A stretch of 17,648 nucleotides of DNA, from positions 1-17,648 of the forward strand of contig CBDUBC010000055.1 of NCBI GenBank assembly GCA_965365285.1, in the 5' to 3' direction. The translations under genes and the position numbers were made by a program. The DNA comes from JAURDE01 sp965365285. GTDB lineage: Bacteria; Bdellovibrionota; Bacteriovoracia; Bacteriovoracales; Bacteriovoracaceae. Positions 8,573 to 14,705 of the stretch are shown one piece after another. The notes beneath the pieces were generated by a model that worked only from the letters and a program-made list of their open reading frames with translations, was not told the DNA's origin and ran no database searches. Numbering within the stretch: position 1 is the first letter of the stretch; every line of letters begins with the position of its first letter.

Positions 8573-9604
8573 TTAGTTAAGTGGCTTAAGATCTTTAAGT
8601 TTGTTCTTAATTTGATCACTAAATGCCACTTTCTTTTCAACAGCGGACCGTGCCATTTGAGCAGGATCTTGCTTAACAGCAAATTCTTTTTCATTTATAA
8701 AAGCATCACCAAGTTTGTTATCAAAATTAAAACCGGAAACTTCTTTTTCGCCATTTTTAAGAAGTCCATTCATATCATTTATTTCTGAGAGAAAATGAAT
8801 ACCCTTCTCTGAAGTACCAATTAAAAAAACTTGATTGTGAGCTCTTACCACCATAAGATTTTTCTTAGGCGCTAAATAAGTCGTATTCAAAACTTCAAGT
8901 ATGTTTGTCTTATTTAGAAAGCCTAAACTTCCTTTTTTTAGTACTTTTTTCTTAAAGATATTAGCAAGGCCAATAAAAATCCCGACAACAAGGATGAGAA
9001 AGCCAACAAACTTTATGGTGTAGGATCCTAGATTAAAACCAGCATTTTCTTTTTCTTTAGAAAGGAATTCTTTATTACCTGAGAGGACTGTCTTTACTTG
9101 ATCTTCCGTTGGGAGAAATGGCTCATCATTATTTTGAGCAGCGGCAGTCTTTTTATCTTTTAGAAGTTCATCTAGCAGTTTCTCATCATAATTATTACCT
9201 TTGGAGACCTCAATTTTTCTTTTATTTTGAATAGGGAATTTAAGAACGATTCTTTTATCCTCAATATTCATTTCTATAGCATCTTCTTTACCTTCAATCG
9301 TATAAGGAAGAATCGCACGCACTCGTGCGATCTCTTTATCAAACTGATATCCCATGAGAGTTGTATCAAAGCTGCTCGTTCCTAGAGTTGCTTTCTTTTC
9401 TATCTTTGGCCAAACAATCCCATCTGGGATTTCAATTTGAACAATTGAATCTTTTAATGTGAGTTTTGGTTGGCCTTCTACCTTTCCCTTAAAATCGACG
9501 ACTAAAGTTGCAAAGTCTCGCCCCTTATTGAGAGTGATGTTTTTAACATCTACTTTCGCGTAGGCGAACTGACAAAATACTAAAAGAGCTGCAAACCATT
9601 TCAT
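8573..9604 (-). CDS. fliO: Long FliO with signal peptide and AMIN-like periplasmic domain
   Basis: FliO is the membrane factor that promotes assembly of the FliP ring. Typical FliO has about 100-150 residues; this one has 343. A signal peptide (1-16, cleavage after FAYA) is followed by a beta-rich domain of about 110 residues (17-127). That domain resembles AMIN modules, with alternating strands such as FATLVVDFKG, SIVQIEIPDG and KRIVLKFPIQ. A charged linker comes next, then one membrane helix (about 196-216). The cytoplasmic FliO domain includes LEVLNTTYLAPKKNLMVVRA and VFLIGTSEKGIHFLSEI, which are diagnostic. The C-terminal 60 residues are charged. The FliO assignment rests on this domain and on the position between fliN and fliP. 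The AMIN assignment is by eye and less sure. Confidence 0.9.
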   Translation of the reverse strand: MKWFAALLVFCQFAYAKVDVKNITLNKGRDFATLVVDFKGKVEGQPKLTLKDSIVQIEIPDGIVWPKIEKKATLGTSSFDTTLMGYQFDKEIARVRAILPYTIEGKEDAIEMNIEDKRIVLKFPIQNKRKIEVSKGNNYDEKLLDELLKDKKTAAAQNNDEPFLPTEDQVKTVLSGNKEFLSKEKENAGFNLGSYTIKFVGFLILVVGIFIGLANIFKKKVLKKGSLGFLNKTNILEVLNTTYLAPKKNLMVVRAHNQVFLIGTSEKGIHFLSEINDMNGLLKNGEKEVSGFNFDNKLGDAFINEKEFAVKQDPAQMARSAVEKKVAFSDQIKNKLKDLKPLN

Positions 9605-9614
9605 AAAAACTTCC

Positions 9615-9998
9615 CTATTTTAAACTTTCAATCCTTTCCACTGGACTAATAATTTCTGAAATCCGAACACCAAATTTTTCATTAATGACAACGACCTCGC
9701 CTTTGGCTATTAACTTTCCATTTACAAGGATCTCTAAAGGCTCACCCGCCATCTTGTTAAGCTCTAAAACAGAACCTTGCCCAAGAGCTAAAAGATCTTT
9801 AATCAGATAGTTGGTTCTTCCGAGCTCAACCGTTACTCTTAGTGGGATATCTAAAATAAAATCTAGGTTTTGGATTTTAAGCTTATTAAGAGCATCATCT
9901 CCAACCTTAATTTTTTCTGCGAGTTCTTTAACATCAACTTCCCGAAAACTTTCTTTGATTTCAGGCGTATCTGTATTTTCAGTATTTTCTTCTGACAT
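9615..9998 (-). CDS. fliN: Flagellar motor switch protein FliN
   Basis: FliN forms the lower C-ring with FliM, taking part in rotor switching and in docking export substrates. The 127 residues comprise an acidic N-terminus and a SpoA (surface presentation of antigens) domain at about 45-122. Hallmarks are LDIPLRVTVELGRT, LALGQGSVLELNK, PLEILVNGKLIAKGEVVVI and the ending FGVRISEI. It starts 2 bases after the fliM stop codon, with GAGGAG inside the fliM 3' end acting as ribosome-binding site. Confidence 0.97.
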   Translation of the reverse strand: MSEENTENTDTPEIKESFREVDVKELAEKIKVGDDALNKLKIQNLDFILDIPLRVTVELGRTNYLIKDLLALGQGSVLELNKMAGEPLEILVNGKLIAKGEVVVINEKFGVRISEIISPVERIESLK

Positions 9999-10000
9999 AA

Positions 10001-11017
10001 TTACTCCTCACCTTCATCACTATCTTTAATAGTAGAAGTTACTTGTACGGCCCTATTGCCTTTGTAGTTACCAATAATACATTTGAATTTTTCTACAGCT
10101 CCAATACTCAGAGGAATTTCACCCGAAGCTTCTTGATTTAAAGGAATAATGTCTCCGACTTCTAGGTTCACGAGGTCCCCTACCGTCATCTGAGCAATTC
10201 CTAACTTTGCGATAAGCTCAGCATTGGCTGCTTTAACGTGCTTATTCATTGAGGTGGTCCATATTGTATCGGCCATCTCATTGTCAGTTTGAAAAGAAGA
10301 ACTTAGTTTTTGCTTAATCGGCTCAATCGTTGAATAAGGCACAACAACCATAATCGTTCCACTCGCCGATTCAAATTCAACTTCTAAAGTGGTTGCGATG
10401 ATAACATCCGATGGTGGAACAACCCCAACGAATTGCGGGTTAATTTCAGTTCTTAAATAAGTAGCATCTATTCTATGAACTGGGGTCCAAGCTTCCTCAA
10501 GGTCAGCTATCGCCATATCCATAACTTTTTTCATGAACGATAGTTCAATAGAGGTAAATTCCTTTCCTTCAATTTTTGTAAACGGTCGATCTGTTCCCCC
10601 AAAGTAGGAATCGATAATAGCGTAAGCAAGCTTTGATTCAAAAACCATCAAAGCTGGACCTCTTAGTTCATTAAAACGAAGAATACACATACATGATGGA
10701 ATTGGGAGCGTGTTTACAAACTCACCGAACTTTAAAAGGTCGGTAGAGATCATCGAAATAGTAGAGATCTTTCTTAGAGAGTTAGAAAGAGACACCCTGA
10801 AAGATCGAATAAATCTTTCATAGATGATCTCGAGAATCGGCATCCTTCCCCTAATAACCCTGTCTTGATTGGTCAGGTCATAGGGCTGGATATTCTCCTC
10901 TTCCTCATCATCGTCAAAATCATCAATATCCGCCGATTCAATTTCGTCTGCTGTATCATCATCGTTTACAGCATTTAAAAGCGCATCAACTTCATCTTGG
11001 CTTAGTACTTGTGCCAT
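10001..11017 (-). CDS. fliM: Flagellar motor switch protein FliM
   Basis: FliM is the C-ring switch protein that binds phosphorylated CheY and reverses or stops rotation. The 338 residues are normal. The CheY-binding motif LSQDEVDALL is at 5-14, followed by an unusually acidic linker (about 18-41, runs of D and E). The middle domain starts with YDLTNQDRVIRGRMP and contains the FliG-contacting region. A C-terminal SpoA domain occupies about 255-330 (GDLVNLEVGDIIPL). Presence of the CheY motif implies chemotactic control. A strong AGGAGGGG lies five bases before the ATG, the best ribosome-binding site in the operon. Confidence 0.97.
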   Translation of the reverse strand: MAQVLSQDEVDALLNAVNDDDTADEIESADIDDFDDDEEEENIQPYDLTNQDRVIRGRMPILEIIYERFIRSFRVSLSNSLRKISTISMISTDLLKFGEFVNTLPIPSCMCILRFNELRGPALMVFESKLAYAIIDSYFGGTDRPFTKIEGKEFTSIELSFMKKVMDMAIADLEEAWTPVHRIDATYLRTEINPQFVGVVPPSDVIIATTLEVEFESASGTIMVVVPYSTIEPIKQKLSSSFQTDNEMADTIWTTSMNKHVKAANAELIAKLGIAQMTVGDLVNLEVGDIIPLNQEASGEIPLSIGAVEKFKCIIGNYKGNRAVQVTSTIKDSDEGEE

Positions 11018-11053
11018 TTTATCCCCTCCTAGGATAAAAAGAGATCAATCATC

Positions 11054-11611
11054 CTAATTGATCTGAAATCCGGTATAAAATACGTCTAAAATTCTTCCGT
11101 CGATCAAAAATGAATTAATCGAAGATCGAACTTCCTCCTTTAAAAAATTCTTCCCTTCAGAAACCAGAAGGTCTTCAGGTCTTTTAGAATTTAGCAGGCT
11201 AATAATCGTATCTCTAATTTGATGTCTGCGGTTTTTAAATTCTTCCTCATTCGAATCAGGAGTAAATTTTAAAACCATATTCAGTCGAATAAATCTTCTA
11301 GGGCCATCTCCCTGAGCAAGGTTTGCTGTAAAGCCTTCAAGAACTAGATACTTCCCAGCTTCTTCCTGTGCTACTCCAACCTCAGGTCTTTGGTCTTCTT
11401 TCTTTTCATAATCTTTCATAGCGGCCGCTACAACATCATGAATAGACTCTTGGGCCTCCATCTTATCTATGGTTGTTTTTTGAAAGTATCCAATAGCACC
11501 AATGAGAAGGGTATTCACCACAACAAGCACGGTGACTAATAAATTACTAGAGCCTTTTTTAGGGGGTGGTGCTGGATTGTCTTCAGTACCTTCTACAATT
11601 TCCTCTGCCAT
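11054..11611 (-). CDS. fliL: Flagellar basal body-associated protein FliL
   Basis: FliL is a single-pass inner-membrane protein that surrounds and supports the stator units. The 185 residues show a short proline-rich cytoplasmic N-terminus, one membrane helix at about 23-43, and a periplasmic SPFH-like domain. That domain has the typical run YLVLEGFTANLA, RFIRLNMVLKF, RHQIRDTIISLLNSK and the C-terminal VFYTGFQIN. AGGAAGG precedes the ATG by four bases. It is the first gene of the flagellar operon, 36 bases before fliM, and sits downstream of the promoter candidate at 11689-11717. Confidence 0.94.
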   Translation of the reverse strand: MAEEIVEGTEDNPAPPPKKGSSNLLVTVLVVVNTLLIGAIGYFQKTTIDKMEAQESIHDVVAAAMKDYEKKEDQRPEVGVAQEEAGKYLVLEGFTANLAQGDGPRRFIRLNMVLKFTPDSNEEEFKNRRHQIRDTIISLLNSKRPEDLLVSEGKNFLKEEVRSSINSFLIDGRILDVFYTGFQIN

Positions 11612-11688
11612 AAAACCTTCCTAGTTTTAATGTGAGTATCCGGCCAAAAGGGATTTCTTTTCCCTAATTAACCGAGCCTATGTCAAAA

Positions 11689-11717
11689 ATTATATAATTC
11701 CAGTCGACCTTGAGCAA
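11689..11717 (-). promoter_or_regulatory. Housekeeping-type promoter of the flagellar operon
   Basis: Reading the minus strand, a perfect TATAAT (-10, 11694-11689) is preceded by TTGCTC (-35, 11717-11712) at the ideal 17-base spacing. Transcription would begin near 11682, leaving a leader of about 70 bases to the fliL ATG. That leader contains a short AGGGA/TCCCT hairpin (about 11648-11665) whose role is unclear. No sigma-54 (GG-N10-GC) or sigma-28 pattern was seen in the 181 bases between the upstream gene and fliL. Confidence 0.6.
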
Positions 11718-11792
11718 CATACGGCATTTTACTAGGAAATTGTTACCCCAACTGGAAGGATTTGCCGAGCATAAGCGTTATTTTTTTGACAC

Positions 11793-12209
11793 CTATCCAT
11801 GAAGACCAATGATTTCCTCTTCTATCGAGACCCTAATGGCCTCTAGCCAGCTCTTTTCAAGATCTCTATTTTCTTCTAGATAGGCCCTTAAAAGGACGGG
11901 GGATAAGTTTTGATATAGCGTTTTGAGGTTTGGAAAAGGTCCATTAATATCAAGGTCCATTGAGAGCTCTTCTAGTTGATGCTCTAAATGAAGAAGTGAT
12001 TTCACAAGATCTCCTAGCTCTTTTATGTCGAGAAGAGATTTGAGCTCATTCATATAAGCATCTCTTAGCTCCTCCTCTGTTACCGGACCAGTCTCTTTCT
12101 TTTTGAGCTCAGAGAGGTACTTCTTTTCTGAACCCATAAAAGAAAGTCTCTGTTTATTTGTTTTGGAGATATTTTTAGAACCGAGATTAGAGTAGAGGCC
12201 TTCTTCCAT
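11793..12209 (-). CDS. Unrecognised acidic, helical cytoplasmic protein (138 aa)
   Basis: I do not recognise this protein. A longer frame begins with an ATG at 12227, but the seventh codon is also ATG (12209) and has AAGGA six bases upstream, while the first has no ribosome-binding site. The promoter candidate at 12239-12268 also starts transcription only about 5 bases before the first ATG, so I choose 12209. The product is charged, leucine- and glutamate-rich, predicted helical, with no signal peptide or membrane segment. A central stretch (about 70-90, with LHLEHQLEEL) could form a short coiled coil. It sits 181 bases before fliL on the same strand with no terminator between, so read-through into the flagellar operon is possible. 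Any motility role is inference. Confidence 0.75.
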   Translation of the reverse strand: MEEGLYSNLGSKNISKTNKQRLSFMGSEKKYLSELKKKETGPVTEEELRDAYMNELKSLLDIKELGDLVKSLLHLEHQLEELSMDLDINGPFPNLKTLYQNLSPVLLRAYLEENRDLEKSWLEAIRVSIEEEIIGLHG

Positions 12210-12238
12210 GCTGAATCCTTGACGCATTATTAGCTATG

Positions 12239-12268
12239 ATTTTAAACAGGTTGAACATGGATGATCAA
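12239..12268 (-). promoter_or_regulatory. Promoter candidate for the 138-aa gene
   Basis: On the minus strand TTGATC (12268-12263) and TAAAAT (12244-12239) are separated by 18 bases, a 4/6 and 5/6 match to sigma-70 consensus. It lies directly after the terminator of the upstream gene. The predicted start site near 12232 gives a leader of about 23 bases to the preferred ATG at 12209. Confidence 0.45.
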
Positions 12269-12270
12269 AT

Positions 12271-12297
12271 ATAAAAAGGCCACATTCGTGGCCTTCC
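12271..12297 (-). terminator. Rho-independent terminator after the DsbA-like gene
   Basis: A perfect 8-base stem AAGGCCAC/GTGGCCTT (12276-12283 and 12288-12295) encloses a four-base loop. In the minus direction the stem runs straight into TTTAT, so the U-rich tail (the stem's last two T plus this run) serves minus-strand transcripts. It lies 26 bases after the stop of the thiol oxidoreductase gene and insulates it from the gene upstream of the flagellar operon. Confidence 0.88.
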
Positions 12298-12322
12298 TTC
12301 ATAGATAAATCTTTTATAAATA

Positions 12323-13114
12323 TTAAAGTTTAAGCTTGCCTCTAGACTCAAGCTCCGAAATTACTTGTACGAAATGCTCAACTGGATAAGCACCTTTGAT
12401 AGGCACTCCATTAAGAACAAAGCCTGGAGTTCCCTGAATTCCAAACTTAGCAGCTTCTTTTTGATCTTCCTCGATTCTATTGGTGACGGCATCACTATTT
12501 ATATCCTTAGCAAGCTTCTTCATATCACCGCCAACAGACTTTGCTAGTTTCTTTAAGAAAGCTTCACCATTTTTAAGCTTACTTTGATTTTCAAAAATCT
12601 GGTCATGGAATTTGAAAGCTTTTTGATGATCTTGAATTCTAAGTGCTTCATAATATCTTGAAGCAATTTCAGCATTTTTATGGAAGCTGAGGGGAAGGTG
12701 CTTATAAATGAAAGCGATCTTTCCTTCATATTTTTCCATAAGCTTTAAAACTGTTTCAAATCCTCTTGAACAAAAAGGACACTCAAAATCAGAGTATTCT
12801 ACCAGAGTAATAGGAGCTCCCTTCACACCTCTGATGGCCTCGTCACTTCGAATAACAGGTTGAAGAGGATTATTATAAGATTCCTCTAGCTTTTTCTTTT
12901 CTTCTTCTTCTCTTCTTTCCTGCATTTTTGCCTGAGCATTTCTGGCGGCCATTTGAATGGCTTCCATAATCTCAATAGGATTGGATTCAATAGCATCCAC
13001 GAGAATTTGTGGTTTTTCTTTTAGCGCCTTCGCAACGGCTTCTTCAATATTTCCTTGATTCTTACAGCTTGAAAAAACAAGCACCAATACGAGAGGGAGA
13101 ACTTTAAATAGCAT
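12323..13114 (-). CDS. Lipid-anchored DsbA/ScsC-like thiol-disulfide oxidoreductase
   Basis: This is an envelope thioredoxin-fold protein that probably oxidises or isomerises disulfides. The 263 residues begin with a lipoprotein signal peptide and lipobox FSSC with acylated Cys17. An N-terminal helical segment follows (about 22-80, EEAVAKALKEKPQILVDAI, then a strongly charged coiled coil). It resembles the trimerising stalk of ScsC/Com1-like proteins. The DsbA-like domain carries the catalytic CPFC (112-115) in a SDFECPFC context and the cis-proline loop GTPGFVLNG near the C-terminus. The ATG has AAAGGATG upstream. It is monocistronic: promoter candidate at 13150-13178 and a strong terminator downstream. 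It is divergent from a four-cysteine lipoprotein gene, a possible client. Whether it oxidises or isomerises cannot be told from the sequence. Confidence 0.9.
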   Translation of the reverse strand: MLFKVLPLVLVLVFSSCKNQGNIEEAVAKALKEKPQILVDAIESNPIEIMEAIQMAARNAQAKMQERREEEEKKKLEESYNNPLQPVIRSDEAIRGVKGAPITLVEYSDFECPFCSRGFETVLKLMEKYEGKIAFIYKHLPLSFHKNAEIASRYYEALRIQDHQKAFKFHDQIFENQSKLKNGEAFLKKLAKSVGGDMKKLAKDINSDAVTNRIEEDQKEAAKFGIQGTPGFVLNGVPIKGAYPVEHFVQVISELESRGKLKL

Positions 13115-13149
13115 GAATGCATCCTTTGATTACGTGTAGCTTCTAAATA

Positions 13150-13178
13150 AAGATAAAATAGATTCTGTTTACTGACAA
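13150..13178 (-). promoter_or_regulatory. Sigma-70-type promoter of the DsbA-like gene
   Basis: On the minus strand TTGTCA (13178-13173, 5/6) and TATCTT (13155-13150, 4/6) are separated by exactly 17 bases, about 35 bases before the gene's ATG. It lies in the 203-base divergent region that also holds a sigma-28-type promoter on the other strand. Confidence 0.5.
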
Positions 13179-13252
13179 ATTAAACCGACACAAAAGAGCT
13201 CATTCAGCGCGTTAAATTAGACAAAATTTATTTAAAACTCCAACTTATTTTC

Positions 13253-13279
13253 TAAATAATATTTACCATTCTCCGATAA
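13253..13279 (+). promoter_or_regulatory. Sigma-28 (FliA) type promoter of the lipoprotein gene
   Basis: TAAA (13253-13256), a 15-base spacer and TCCGATAA (13272-13279) match the flagellar consensus TAAA-N15-GCCGATAA at 11 of 12 positions with exact spacing. The predicted start near 13286 gives a leader of about 30 bases containing the AGGAG of the gene at 13318. No comparably good sigma-70 pair was found for this gene. FliA itself is encoded in this window. Confidence 0.65.
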
Positions 13280-13317
13280 TTCTTTTGAATAGAAATCACT
13301 TTGATTAGGAGTATTCC

Positions 13318-13926
13318 ATGAGGCGAACTCATTTGGCCGTACTAGCTCTAGCACTCACCGTACTTGTCTCTTGTGGCAAAAAAAATAGAGCACCTATTAC
13401 CACGAATGGAAACATTCCAGGAGCTCCAGGATACTCGATTCAGGATGCCGCCTTTATTAATAACTACAAAGCAAGAATACCATGCGTTCAAAACCAAGGT
13501 CGTAGAGTTCCAGATATTACCTTTAATACTGCTGGAGGAACATCGACTGCGACAAGAACAACCATTTTTGGTCAATTTCAACCTGGAGTTCTAGGTGGAA
13601 ATATTTCTAAGATTTTCATTGGTGCTTCAACTTTTGGAGACATTATCACGGTCAGTAAAGTGACAAATGGTCCTGCAGTTGTGGGTTACAATGTAAGCTT
13701 TTCTTTTTGTAATTACTCTCCCCTTATTCGTAATGATCGAGGAATTAGTAATCTTCTTACCTCTGGAATTATCGTTGATGATGATGCTAATTGTGGTGTG
13801 GGAAGAGTTGACTACGCCTATACCCGTTTAACTGCGGATTCCTTCACTCTGAATCAAGGTGGTTTTCCCGTAAATTACTCAGCTTATCCTTTTGATACCG
13901 TTTTCACCAAGACTGCTTGTCAGTGA
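13318..13926 (+). CDS. Exported lipoprotein of unknown function, four cysteines
   Basis: I do not recognise a family. The 202 residues start with a basic, hydrophobic signal peptide and a clean lipobox LVSC, acylated at Cys19, followed by G-K-K. With no aspartate at +2, outer-membrane sorting is likely. The mature part is rich in glycine, threonine, asparagine and aromatic residues and looks beta-structured. It has four further cysteines (56, 131, 159, 201) that could form two disulfides. AGGAG lies seven bases before the ATG. It is one of only two plus-strand genes here and has a near-consensus sigma-28 promoter, so it may be expressed with late flagellar genes. Its 3' end converges with the amidase gene, eight bases apart, with no clear terminator. 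Confidence 0.85.
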   Translation: MRRTHLAVLALALTVLVSCGKKNRAPITTNGNIPGAPGYSIQDAAFINNYKARIPCVQNQGRRVPDITFNTAGGTSTATRTTIFGQFQPGVLGGNISKIFIGASTFGDIITVSKVTNGPAVVGYNVSFSFCNYSPLIRNDRGISNLLTSGIIVDDDANCGVGRVDYAYTRLTADSFTLNQGGFPVNYSAYPFDTVFTKTACQ

Positions 13927-13934
13927 GATAATCT

Positions 13935-14705
13935 CTAGAAAAGAGCAGGAGTGTGTTTGGGGTGAAGCTTTTCAAAGTAGTGCTTTACTCCATCGACCAC
14001 GGCGTCAGCGTAGATCTCTTGAAAGTCTTTATTTGTAATCTTTTTCCACTCTCTAGGATTTGAAAGAAAACCAACTTCAAGAAGAATACCGGGTCTTTTT
14101 GATAGAGCGAGAACGTAAAACAAACCAGGCTTTACGCCCCTATCTTTCATTTTATACTTTCCTTTAATCGATTTAGCGATTTTGGAATGGACCGTATTAG
14201 CGAGATTTCTAGAATGCTTTACAGTTCTTTTGATAACCAAATCAAAAAGAATTTTATTAATTTCCATTTCTTCATCAGAGATACCATGGTTTTCTACTTT
14301 TTCGAGTTTATTAACTGCTTGATCTTTATTGTTATCAAGATAATAGGTTTCAAAACCATTTGAGTAGGCCTTGGTTGATGAGTTCACATGAACAGAAACA
14401 AAGAGATCCACTTTAAGCTTATCTGCCATCTCAGCTCTTTCTTGAAGGGAAACAGCTCGATCAAAGCTTCTTGTTAAGTAGGCATCAAAATTGAGCGCCT
14501 TAAGCTTTTTATAGATAAGCTTACTAATAGAAAGAGAAATATCTTTTTCTTTAATTGGCTTTTTATGAACGTAACCTTTTTCATTTAAAATAGGATAGGT
14601 TTTTGTCGCTCCAAGATCCTCTCCTCCATGGCCAGGATCGATTAAAATACTTCTTGCCTGAATATTAAAGGAAATGAATAGAAGTACGAGAAAGATTTTG
14701 TTCAC
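13935..14705 (-). CDS. N-acetylmuramoyl-L-alanine amidase (Amidase_3, AmiC-like)
   Basis: This zinc amidase removes stem peptides from peptidoglycan glycan strands in the periplasm. The 256 residues comprise a signal peptide (1-17) and the catalytic domain. Zinc ligands are His26 (IDPGHGGED), Glu53 (KEKDISL) and His106 (SVHVNSS), with catalytic Glu210 (ILLEVGFLSN). Between strands, at about 127-175, an insertion including EEMEINKILFDLVIKRTV resembles the helix that blocks the active site in AmiB/AmiC-type enzymes until a LytM factor relieves it. Regulation by an EnvC/NlpD-like activator is therefore inferred. No AMIN domain is present. The start is GTG, overlapping the spoIID stop by one base (TAGTG), so the two are translationally coupled. 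Confidence 0.93.
   Translation of the reverse strand: MNKIFLVLLFISFNIQARSILIDPGHGGEDLGATKTYPILNEKGYVHKKPIKEKDISLSISKLIYKKLKALNFDAYLTRSFDRAVSLQERAEMADKLKVDLFVSVHVNSSTKAYSNGFETYYLDNNKDQAVNKLEKVENHGISDEEMEINKILFDLVIKRTVKHSRNLANTVHSKIAKSIKGKYKMKDRGVKPGLFYVLALSKRPGILLEVGFLSNPREWKKITNKDFQEIYADAVVDGVKHYFEKLHPKHTPALF

Noticed and set aside
11612..11792. Possible c-di-GMP or other riboswitch before fliL, prompted by a GGCAAATCC stretch
   Set aside because: The remaining conserved elements of the GEMM aptamer are not present and the stretch lies upstream of the best promoter, so it would not be in the transcript leader.
11612..11792. Sigma-54 promoter for the flagellar operon
   Set aside because: A TTGGC-like string exists near 11636-11640 but no GC element follows at the required spacing.
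13364..13594. Second plus-strand frame inside the lipoprotein gene
   Set aside because: Overlaps a gene with a good signal peptide, lipobox and ribosome-binding site; the alternative frame lacks these.
13927..13950. Terminator between the convergent lipoprotein and amidase genes
   Set aside because: Only very short stems (GAGAT/ATCTC with a one-base loop, CTCT/AGAG) without a U-rich tail; not convincing.
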